A stretch of DNA of 9,141 bases from Treponema sp. (GTDB lineage Bacteria; Spirochaetota; Spirochaetia; Treponematales; Breznakiellaceae). Positions 1 through 5,451 of the stretch are shown here, one piece after another. A program made the translations under genes and the position numbers. Below the pieces are notes generated by a model that searched no databases, was not told the DNA's origin, and saw nothing but the letters and a program-made list of their open reading frames with translations. The stretch's first letter is position 1, and each line of letters begins with the position of its first letter. Location of the stretch: positions 1 through 9,141 of the forward strand of contig JAISPH010000110.1 in NCBI GenBank assembly GCA_031275035.1, read 5' to 3'.

Positions 1-530
1 ACTTCGGCAACCTTACCGCGGGGCTCTACGCCATGAAGATGGGCGACCCCATCGGGGGCTTTATCGCCGCCACCAATATCAACCGGACCGTGCCGGATTA
101 TCTGGAAAGCGGGGTCTACCGGACCCGGCTTTCCCAGGCCACCATCTCCAACGCCATGGATGTGGGGGCCCCCAGCAACTTTGAGCGGATGAACGCCCAC
201 TGGTCCCTGGAGGAGCTGCGCCGCATACTCAAGGGGGTCTGGGTTTCCGACGAGGATACCCGCGGAACGATAGCCGCGGTTCATCAAAAGTACGGCTACT
301 ATCTTGACCCCCACGGCGCCGTGGGCTGGAAGGCGGCGGATGCTTTTCAAACGGAGGGCCCCCTGGCGGTTCTGGCCACCGCCCATCCGGCAAAATTCGC
401 CGAAACCGTGGAGGACCTTACCGGCCCGGTTCCCCGGCCTCCTGCCCTGGACGGGGTTATGGAACGGACCGTCCGGGCCCGGACCATTCCCGCGGAACTT
501 GCCGCCCTGGCGGACGCCCTGGAGGACTGA
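1..530 (+). CDS. thrC: Threonine synthase, C-terminal part (5' end outside window)
   Basis: This is the last ~175 codons of a PLP-dependent threonine synthase, which converts O-phosphohomoserine and water to threonine and phosphate in the cytoplasm. The first complete codon is at base 3. The visible protein opens with FGNLTAGLYAMKMG, the loop after the PLP phosphate-binding region. It continues with FIAATNINRTVPDYLESG and the strongly conserved ATISNAMDVGAPSNFERM block, then a C-terminal DPHGAVGWKAAD segment and ATAHPAKFAETVE. These blocks in this order match the E. coli/yeast-type (long) threonine synthases rather than the short plant/Bacillus type. The Schiff-base lysine and N-terminal domain lie upstream of the window. 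The gene ends in TGA at 528-530. No terminator is visible in the 45 bases before the next gene, so read-through into the GH18 gene is possible. Its G+C is high: I counted 46 of 60 at 421-480. Confidence 0.95.
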   Translation, partial: FGNLTAGLYAMKMGDPIGGFIAATNINRTVPDYLESGVYRTRLSQATISNAMDVGAPSNFERMNAHWSLEELRRILKGVWVSDEDTRGTIAAVHQKYGYYLDPHGAVGWKAADAFQTEGPLAVLATAHPAKFAETVEDLTGPVPRPPALDGVMERTVRARTIPAELAALADALED

Positions 531-575
531 CGCCCCCGCATTAAACCGATCCGCGCATACAGCCGATAAAGTAGC

Positions 576-1649
576 ATGATCTACCCACGCGTTAAACGGG
601 CGGGATTTTCCCTGCTCTGTATGGCCTGTCTTTTCATCGGATGCCGCTCGGGGCCTTCCATGACGGAGGAGCCCGCCGCCGAAGAAGAAGCGGAAATTGA
701 AACAGACCGGGAGGATGAACTTCCCGAACATGCCGTTATTACCGCCGATCCGGCCAATCTGCCCCCGTCGTCCTTTGGCGAAATTTGGGGCTATGTGGTT
801 GCGGGCCGGGAACAGTCCCTTGCCGGGGATATGCCCCTTTCCGACGTGGGATACTTCGGCGCCGAGGTGGACGGTTACGGCCGCCTGACAGATGTTCCCC
901 GGCGGAACAGGCTTGCGGATTTTTCCGGCCGGGTTCACCTGGTGGTAACCTGCCCCGGATACGGCCTTTCCCACTTTGTACTGACCGAAGGCGGCGCCCG
1001 GCGGCGGCTTATCTCGGAATTGGTTGATGCGGCCCGGCCCTACGACGGCCTGCAGATCGATTTTGAAAATGTCCTCAAACAGGACGGGGAGCATTTCGCC
1101 TCCTTTCTGGAAGAACTGCGCCGGGACCTGGGGGACAAGATCTTTTCCATCGCCATCTCCGCCCGGTACCGGAAGATCGCGCCCGATCCCTACGATTACG
1201 AAAGAATAGCCCCCCTGATGGATCGCGTCCTGGTAATGGCCTACGATGAACACTGGTCCGCCAGCGCCCCCGGACCGGTGGCTTCCATGGACTGGTGCAA
1301 GTCGGTGGCCGCCTATTCCCTTAAAGTAATAGGCCCGAAAAAATTGATCATGGGCATCCCCTTCTATGGCCGGGCCTGGATAGACCCCAGCCCCGCGGGG
1401 GCCAAAATTTTTACCGCCACCGAAAGGATAATCCGGGAAAACCGTATCGCCGAAATACGCCGGGAAAACGGCGTCCCCGTGTTTACTTATGAAGTTCCGG
1501 TACAGGTTACCCTCTACTATGAAGACGACTATTCCCTTTTAACCAGAATGGAAATGTACCGCGCCATGGGAATAGGGGCCGTTGGTTTTTGGCGCATCGG
1601 CCAGGAAAGTCCCACCGTTTGGAACTATCTTTCTATTTCGGAGAACTAG
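576..1649 (+). CDS. GH18 family (YaaH/SleL-like) glycosidase lipoprotein
   Basis: A 357-residue probable exported lipoprotein with a glycoside hydrolase family 18 domain. Residues 1-23 form a short signal peptide with basic residues, a hydrophobic core and the lipobox LFIGC. Cys23 is the likely lipidated residue; spirochaetal lipoboxes are relaxed, so this fits. Residues ~24-55 are an acidic linker rich in E and D. The catalytic barrel covers ~65-355. The active-site strand is YDGLQIDFE (156-164), with Glu164 as the expected proton donor. Gln stands where classical chitinases have the middle Asp, a pattern shared with spore cortex hydrolases of the YaaH/SleL group. MAYDEHWS (221-228), LIMGIPFYGRAW (257-268) and GAVGFWRIGQE (334-344) are further barrel motifs. 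The likely substrate is an N-acetylhexosamine polymer such as peptidoglycan or chitin-type glycan; which one cannot be decided here. ATG 576 is the only sensible start because it directly precedes the signal peptide. The ribosome-binding site is weak. Confidence 0.85.
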   Translation: MIYPRVKRAGFSLLCMACLFIGCRSGPSMTEEPAAEEEAEIETDREDELPEHAVITADPANLPPSSFGEIWGYVVAGREQSLAGDMPLSDVGYFGAEVDGYGRLTDVPRRNRLADFSGRVHLVVTCPGYGLSHFVLTEGGARRRLISELVDAARPYDGLQIDFENVLKQDGEHFASFLEELRRDLGDKIFSIAISARYRKIAPDPYDYERIAPLMDRVLVMAYDEHWSASAPGPVASMDWCKSVAAYSLKVIGPKKLIMGIPFYGRAWIDPSPAGAKIFTATERIIRENRIAEIRRENGVPVFTYEVPVQVTLYYEDDYSLLTRMEMYRAMGIGAVGFWRIGQESPTVWNYLSISEN

Positions 1650-1664
1650 GGAGATCCTGGCGTC

Positions 1665-1691
1665 GTTCAGAAACTGAAGTTTCTGTCGAAC
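1665..1691. repeat. Intergenic palindrome, AAACT-GA-AGTTT type (copy 1)
   Basis: CAGAAACT (1668-1675) and AGTTTCTG (1678-1685) are perfect reverse complements around the dinucleotide GA. GTTC (1665-1668) and GAAC (1688-1691) extend the symmetry with an offset, and CCTGG (1656-1660) can pair with CCAGG (1692-1696) outside that. The same core with a longer arm recurs at 2934-2963, on the other side of pdxA. It has no T-run and is not a standard terminator. It may be a copy of a dispersed intergenic repeat or a protein-binding palindrome. Confidence 0.65.
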
Positions 1692-1707
1692 CCAGGTTCG
1701 CCAACGG

Positions 1708-1731
1708 CCAGCCGGGTTATCGAACAAGTCC
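1708..1731 (+). repeat. Left arm of inverted 24-base repeat flanking pdxA
   Basis: Read in reverse complement, these 24 bases match 2838-2861 at 22 of 24 positions; the differences are a/c and c/t. The two copies lie in opposite orientation on either side of pdxA, about 1.1 kb apart. The core GTTATCGAACAAGT (1716-1729 region) is also partly repeated in direct orientation at 2861-2874. No transposase is present and no target-site duplication could be recognised. Confidence 0.7.
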
Positions 1732-1761
1732 GCTGAAAAACCCCGCCCGGGTTTTCCGGCG
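1731..1761 (+). other. Imperfect GC/A-tract hairpin upstream of pdxA
   Basis: CGCTGAAAAACCC (1731-1743) can pair with GGGTTTTCCGGCG (1749-1761), with 11 of 13 Watson-Crick pairs, one G-T wobble and one mismatch, around a five-base loop. It is followed only by CTTTTG, not a proper T-run. It could be a weak terminator for the GH18 transcript, but this is uncertain. Confidence 0.35.
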
Positions 1762-1817
1762 CTTTTGCCCAATGGATTGACCGTTTTTAATTCCGGTTCC
1801 GGTTGTTGAAAGAAACC

Positions 1818-2819
1818 ATGTATAAGCCTGTAATCGTCGTTCCTATGGGAGACCCTGCGGGAATTGGTCCTGAAATTACCGTCAAAATGCTTGTTCATGC
1901 CGAAGTGCAGGAGGCGGCGCGGGTTGTCGTGGTGGGCGACCGGAACGTTATTCAACGGGCGCTGGCGGTACGGATCATAGGGGATCCCGCGGAAGGAGAC
2001 TGGAGCGGCGGCAGGACCCTTAATTTGATCGCCCTCGATACTATCGGCATGACGCCTTTTGAAATGGGCGCGGTAAACGGAATATGCGGCAGGGCTGCGT
2101 ATGAATATATCGCAAAAAGCATTGAACTGGCGCTTGCGCGGAAAGCGGATGCGGTTGCCACCGCGCCGGTTAACAAGGAATCGCTTAAAGCGGGCGGCGT
2201 ACCGTTTATTGGGCACACCGAAATTTTTGGCAGACTGACCGGCGCCGCCGATCCGCTGACGATGTTTGAAACGCGGGGTCTGCGGATATTCTTTCTGAGT
2301 AGGCATGTATCCCTGCGAAGGGCCTGCGATCTGGTAACAAAGGAACGCATCGTCGATTATGTCAAACGTTCCGTTTCGGCGCTGAAAAAACCGGGCGTGA
2401 ACACGGGCACAATGGCGGTTGCCGGGTTAAATCCCCACAGCGGCGAACATGGATTGTTCGGCGATGAGGAAGCCGGCGAAATAGTTCCCGCCGTCAGCGA
2501 ACTGCAGGCCGCGGGCTATGCGGTGGCCGGTCCCATCGGCGCGGATTCCGTGTTCCATTTGGCATTAAAGGGCATATACAACAGCATATTGTCGCTGTAT
2601 CACGATCAGGGGCATATCGCGGCAAAAACCCTCGACTTTGACCGTACCATTTCGATAACCGGCGGAATGCCGATACTGCGTACTTCCGTTGATCATGGAA
2701 CCGCATTTGACATAGCCGGAAAAAATATCGCCAGTGAAATCAGTATGACCGAAGCGGTGCTGCTTGCGGCAAAATATTCGCCGAATTTTACCGGCGGCGC
2801 AGATCCGCATAAATTGTAA
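1818..2819 (+). CDS. pdxA: PdxA-family 4-phospho-hydroxyacid dehydrogenase (PdxA or PdxA2)
   Basis: A 333-residue NAD-dependent, metal-dependent dehydrogenase that oxidises and decarboxylates a 4-phosphorylated hydroxy acid. In vitamin B6 synthesis the substrate is 4-hydroxythreonine 4-phosphate; in the PdxA2 branch it is D-threonate or D-erythronate 4-phosphate. Visible motifs are [11 protein letters not shown] (9-19), TAPVNKESL (115-123), GHTE (132-135, substrate binding) and [10 protein letters not shown] (203-212). YHDQGH (261-266) and [14 protein letters not shown] (288-301) follow. The expected metal ligands are His163, His207 and His262. The segment after YHDQG is HIAAKTLDF, whereas E. 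coli PdxA has a Leu-Pro type sequence there; this leans toward PdxA2. ATG 1818 is preferred over the TTG codons at 1803 and 1806 because GAAAG (1808-1812) lies five bases upstream. G+C is lower than in the flanking genes (30/60 at 2101-2160, 29/60 at 2701-2760). Inverted repeats and palindromes frame the gene, and no other B6 or tetronate gene is adjacent. Confidence 0.9.
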   Translation: MYKPVIVVPMGDPAGIGPEITVKMLVHAEVQEAARVVVVGDRNVIQRALAVRIIGDPAEGDWSGGRTLNLIALDTIGMTPFEMGAVNGICGRAAYEYIAKSIELALARKADAVATAPVNKESLKAGGVPFIGHTEIFGRLTGAADPLTMFETRGLRIFFLSRHVSLRRACDLVTKERIVDYVKRSVSALKKPGVNTGTMAVAGLNPHSGEHGLFGDEEAGEIVPAVSELQAAGYAVAGPIGADSVFHLALKGIYNSILSLYHDQGHIAAKTLDFDRTISITGGMPILRTSVDHGTAFDIAGKNIASEISMTEAVLLAAKYSPNFTGGADPHKL

Positions 2820-2837
2820 AGCCGAAGGGCCCTTATT

Positions 2838-2878
2838 GGACTTGTTCGATACCCCGGTTGGTTATCTCACAAGTCTCC
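2838..2878. repeat. Right arm of inverted repeat, part of an imperfect palindrome
   Basis: Bases 2838-2861 are the inverted partner of 1708-1731 (22 of 24 identical). This copy also belongs to a local palindrome: ACTTGT (2840-2845) plus GATA (2848-2851) mirrors TATC (2863-2866) plus ACAAGT (2869-2874), with a two-base mismatch in each arm. The transcript could form a hairpin just after the pdxA stop, ahead of the terminator at 2880-2916. The left copy lacks the second half in this form. Confidence 0.65.
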
Positions 2879-2879
2879 C

Positions 2880-2916
2880 AAAAAACGTGGATTTCATTAA
2901 GAAATCCACGTTTTTT
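2880..2916. terminator. Bidirectional rho-independent terminator between convergent genes
   Basis: AAAAAACGTGGATTTC (2880-2895) and GAAATCCACGTTTTTT (2901-2916) are perfect 16-base reverse complements around the loop ATTAA. Flanking A- and T-runs give a U-tract in both directions. It serves pdxA from the left and the acyl-CoA ligase gene from the right. Confidence 0.93.
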
Positions 2917-2933
2917 GTTGTTTTTAAGCCGTT

Positions 2934-2963
2934 GTTGTTCAAAAACTGAAGTTTCTGAACAAC
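2934..2963. repeat. Intergenic palindrome, AAACT-GA-AGTTT type (copy 2)
   Basis: GTTGTTCAAAAACT (2934-2947) and AGTTTCTGAACAAC (2950-2963) match as reverse complements at 13 of 14 positions around GA. The core AAACTGAAGTTTCTG is shared exactly with 1671-1685. It lies just beyond the end of the acyl-CoA ligase gene and inside the expected 3' part of that transcript. A two-base centre makes a DNA-binding palindrome or a repeat unit as likely as an RNA hairpin. Confidence 0.65.
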
Positions 2964-3005
2964 TCTATTGTTTTTCCCGGCCCGCCGGCGCCGGTCCATG
3001 GGCCC

Positions 3006-4655
3006 CTATGTTCCAGTCCCCAACGCCTCGGCCTTTTTAGCGCCGATGTCCCGGAGCAGGTACTTTTGAATTTTGCCGCTGGAGGTGAGGGGAAAGCTGT
3101 CCACAAAGAAGATGTACTTGGGAATTTTGAAACGGCTAATCTGGCCCCGGCAGAAATCCCGGACATCTTCATCGCTTATAACGGCGTCTTTATGGGGAAT
3201 AATAAAAGCGCCCACCTCTTCGCCGTACTTTTTGCTGGCAATGCCCACTACCTGTACATCTTTGACCCCGGGCATGGTATAGATAAAATCTTCAATCTCT
3301 TTGGGATACACATTCTCGCCGCCCCGGATTATCATGTCTTTAATCCGGCCCGTAACCCGGAAATTGCCGTCCGGGCCTTTTACCCCCAGATCTCCGGAAT
3401 GGAGCCAGCCCTGTTCGTCGATGCACTGGGCGGTGGCTTCGGGCATCTTGTAGTAGCCCTTCATGGAATTGTAACCCCGGCAGCAGAATTCGCCGTGAAC
3501 TCCATCGGGACATTCTTCGCCGGTTTCCGGGTTCCGTATGGTTACTTCCACCCCCGGCAGGGCCCGGCCGACGGTTTCCACCTTGACCTCCAGGGTATCG
3601 TCGTAGCGGGTCTGGGTCATTACCGGGGATGATTCGGTAAGGCCGTAGCAGATGGTTATTTCCTTCATGTGCATCAGATCGATGACCTGACGCATGGTTT
3701 CAATGGGACAGGGAGAACCAGCCATGATCCCCGTGCGGAGGCTTGTTAAGTCAAACATTTTGAACATGGGATGATTGAGCTCGGCAATGAACATGGTGGG
3801 TACTCCGTAAACGGCGGTACACTTTTCTTTCTGGATGGTGGCCAGCACCAAAAGAGGATCGAACCATTCCAACAGCGCCGCGGCGGCTCCGTGGGTCAGA
3901 ACCGCCATCATCCCCAGTACCAGGCCAAAGCAGTGAAAGAGGGGGACCGGAAGGCAGACAATGTCCTTATTGCTAAACCGCTGATTATCCCCTATACCGA
4001 GGCCGTTGTTAAGAATGTTCCGGTGAGTAAGCATGACCCCCTTGGGGAAACCCGTAGTCCCCGAGGTATACTGCATGTTTACCACATCGTTGGTATCCAG
4101 GGAAGCTTCAATTTCCCGCAGTTCATCATCGCCGGTATGCCGGCCCAGGAGGAGCACTTCGTTAAAACTGTACATGCCCCGGTGTTTCTGCTGGCCCACA
4201 TAGATCACGCTTTTCAGAAAGGGAAACTTTTCGGAGTTAAGGCTGCCCCGGGGCGCTGTTTTAAGTTCCGGGACTAGTTCATAGATCATGGAGATATAGT
4301 CCGAATCCCGGAAACCGTCGATGATGCAGAGGCAGGCCAGGTCCGACTGTTTCATCAGATATTCCAGCTCATGAAGCTTATATCCCGTGTTTACGGTAAC
4401 AAAGACCATTCCCGCCCGGGCGCAGGCAAAGAGAACCGTATTCCAGTCGGGGATATTGGTCGCCCAGATCCCCACATGGTCCCCCTTCTTGAGGCCGATG
4501 GCAAGAAGGCTTCTGGCAAGTTCATCGACCCGCCTGTCAAACTCCGCATAGGTAAAATGCAGATCCCTGTCGGCATAGATGAGAAAGTCATGATCGGGCT
4601 GGCTTCGGGCGTATTCCCTGAGCGCTTCACCAAGGGTCTTTTCTATATGGACCAA
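3006..4655 (-). CDS. AMP-forming fatty acyl-CoA ligase (ACSF2/FadD-like)
   Basis: A 549-residue cytoplasmic adenylate-forming enzyme that activates a carboxylic acid with ATP and CoA to acyl-CoA, AMP and pyrophosphate. The ANL core motifs are complete and in order: P-loop [11 protein letters not shown] (196-206), YGLTESS (337-343), GWLHSGDLG (416-424, Asp422 binds ribose), hinge [20 protein letters not shown] (436-455), and the C-terminal catalytic lysine in SSGKIQK (Lys528). MQYTSGTTG followed by [10 protein letters not shown] resembles the medium-chain ACSF2-type ligases, so a medium or long fatty acid is the likely substrate; the exact chain length cannot be read. Translation probably starts at TTG 4655, because GAGG lies five bases upstream and no nearby ATG fits. 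The gene begins 11 bases after the stop of the cupin-XRE regulator gene and is almost certainly co-transcribed with it. It ends before the bidirectional terminator at 2880-2916. Confidence 0.92.
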   Translation of the reverse strand: MVHIEKTLGEALREYARSQPDHDFLIYADRDLHFTYAEFDRRVDELARSLLAIGLKKGDHVGIWATNIPDWNTVLFACARAGMVFVTVNTGYKLHELEYLMKQSDLACLCIIDGFRDSDYISMIYELVPELKTAPRGSLNSEKFPFLKSVIYVGQQKHRGMYSFNEVLLLGRHTGDDELREIEASLDTNDVVNMQYTSGTTGFPKGVMLTHRNILNNGLGIGDNQRFSNKDIVCLPVPLFHCFGLVLGMMAVLTHGAAAALLEWFDPLLVLATIQKEKCTAVYGVPTMFIAELNHPMFKMFDLTSLRTGIMAGSPCPIETMRQVIDLMHMKEITICYGLTESSPVMTQTRYDDTLEVKVETVGRALPGVEVTIRNPETGEECPDGVHGEFCCRGYNSMKGYYKMPEATAQCIDEQGWLHSGDLGVKGPDGNFRVTGRIKDMIIRGGENVYPKEIEDFIYTMPGVKDVQVVGIASKKYGEEVGAFIIPHKDAVISDEDVRDFCRGQISRFKIPKYIFFVDSFPLTSSGKIQKYLLRDIGAKKAEALGTGT

Positions 4656-4666
4656 TTCTGCCTCGC

Positions 4667-5257
4667 TTAAGCCGGGGTATATAGTACCGCCACTATCTTT
4701 GCAGGCTGAACGCCGGCGGCCAATACCCGGTGGGGAACAATGGAATCGTAGTAAACCGAATCCCCCGCTTCCAGGGTATATGAGTCTTTGCCGTATTCCA
4801 GCGTCAAAGCGCCCGAAAGGACATAGATGAATTCTTCTCCCTCGTGGACGGATTTTTTCTGTTCCGCATCGTTCTGAATATCCACGATGAAGGGCTCCAT
4901 GTGCCGGCCCCCCTTGTCCGCCGCCAGGGCCTTAAAGCTCAAACCCTGATGGGCTGCGCCGGAATTGTCCTTCTCGCCGGGGATGCCGGTTATGAACCGG
5001 GCGGATTCCGCCGCCCCGCCCTGCCGGGTAATCACGGGCCCCAGCTCCGAATGGTCGTCGAGCAGGGTTCCCAGCCGGACCCCCAGGGCCCGGGAAATTT
5101 TTAACAGCGGGGCCAAATCGGGGATATGGCCCTCTTCCTCAATGCGGCGGATCAGCGCGGCGCTCAGCCCGCTCCGTTCCGCCAGCGCCTCCAGGGTAAC
5201 GGCATAGGTCCTGCGCAGTTCGGCAATCCGCTCGCCGGGGGTATGTACAACAGCCAT
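4667..5257 (-). CDS. XRE-family regulator with C-terminal cupin domain
   Basis: A 196-residue DNA-binding protein. Residues ~8-65 form a Cro/C1-type helix-turn-helix: [20 protein letters not shown], then [21 protein letters not shown] and the closing [13 protein letters not shown] helix. Residues ~105-195 form a cupin barrel, with [19 protein letters not shown] (138-156) and [17 protein letters not shown] (162-178) as the two cupin motifs. The cupin domain probably senses a small ligand. ATG 5257 is preferred over an upstream TTG (5272), because GGAG (5263-5266) sits five bases before ATG and inside the longer version. The adjacent acyl-CoA ligase gene, 11 bases downstream, is the obvious target, possibly along with the regulator's own promoter. 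The ligand may be an acyl-CoA or fatty acid, but that is inference from the neighbour only. Confidence 0.9.
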   Translation of the reverse strand: MAVVHTPGERIAELRRTYAVTLEALAERSGLSAALIRRIEEEGHIPDLAPLLKISRALGVRLGTLLDDHSELGPVITRQGGAAESARFITGIPGEKDNSGAAHQGLSFKALAADKGGRHMEPFIVDIQNDAEQKKSVHEGEEFIYVLSGALTLEYGKDSYTLEAGDSVYYDSIVPHRVLAAGVQPAKIVAVLYTPA

Positions 5258-5282
5258 GAACGCTCCAAACAAATAGGGGACT

Positions 5283-5355
5283 ATAGGGTAAGAAACCCGC
5301 TAAAAAATTCAATTTTTAGCGGTTCCCTATTGAAAATCCAGCCGGGGTTTTCAAT
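5283..5355 (-). promoter_or_regulatory. Structured leader upstream of the cupin-XRE gene
   Basis: Two back-to-back hairpins lie between the putative promoter and the regulator start. The first has ATTGAAAA (5329-5336) against TTTTCAAT (5348-5355), with an inner CC/GG. The second has CCGCTAAAAA (5297-5306) against TTTTTAGCGG (5313-5322), closed further out by ATAGGG (5283-5288) against CCCTAT (5325-5330). A second ATAGGG at 5273-5278, exactly 10 bases from the first, could compete for CCCTAT. This may be an attenuator, an RNA switch or an operator for the regulator itself. Part of it could also end the upstream MAF-like transcript, although no clear T-run follows. Confidence 0.5.
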
Positions 5356-5376
5356 GATCCCGGCAAGTAACTCCGC

Positions 5377-5405
5377 ATTATACTGTTTTTGACCGGGGGC
5401 TGCAA
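5377..5405 (-). promoter_or_regulatory. Putative sigma-70 promoter for the regulator/ligase operon
   Basis: On the - strand, TATAAT (5377-5382) is a perfect -10 box. TTGCAG (5400-5405) sits 17 bases upstream as a -35 with only the TTG conserved. Transcription would start near 5370, giving a leader of roughly 110 bases. It lies about 47 bases beyond the stop of the MAF-like gene, in the gap where a new transcription unit should begin. Confidence 0.6.
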
Positions 5406-5451
5406 GAATTTGCCGGAAGCAGGGAAAAAACGCCGCTTGTATAGCGAAACG

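Noticed and set aside
1777..1805. Possible pdxA promoter beginning with TTGACC at 1777-1782
   Set aside because: No -10-like hexamer occurs at 16-18 bases spacing (CGGTTG is at the expected place), so I could not support it.
1539..2306. 255-codon - strand frame across the GH18/pdxA gap
   Set aside because: It runs antisense to two well-supported genes and to the intergenic palindrome, and shows no family motif.
3066..3632. 188-codon + strand frame opposite the acyl-CoA ligase
   Set aside because: It is a shadow of the C-terminal domain of the ligase, whose motifs are complete on the - strand.
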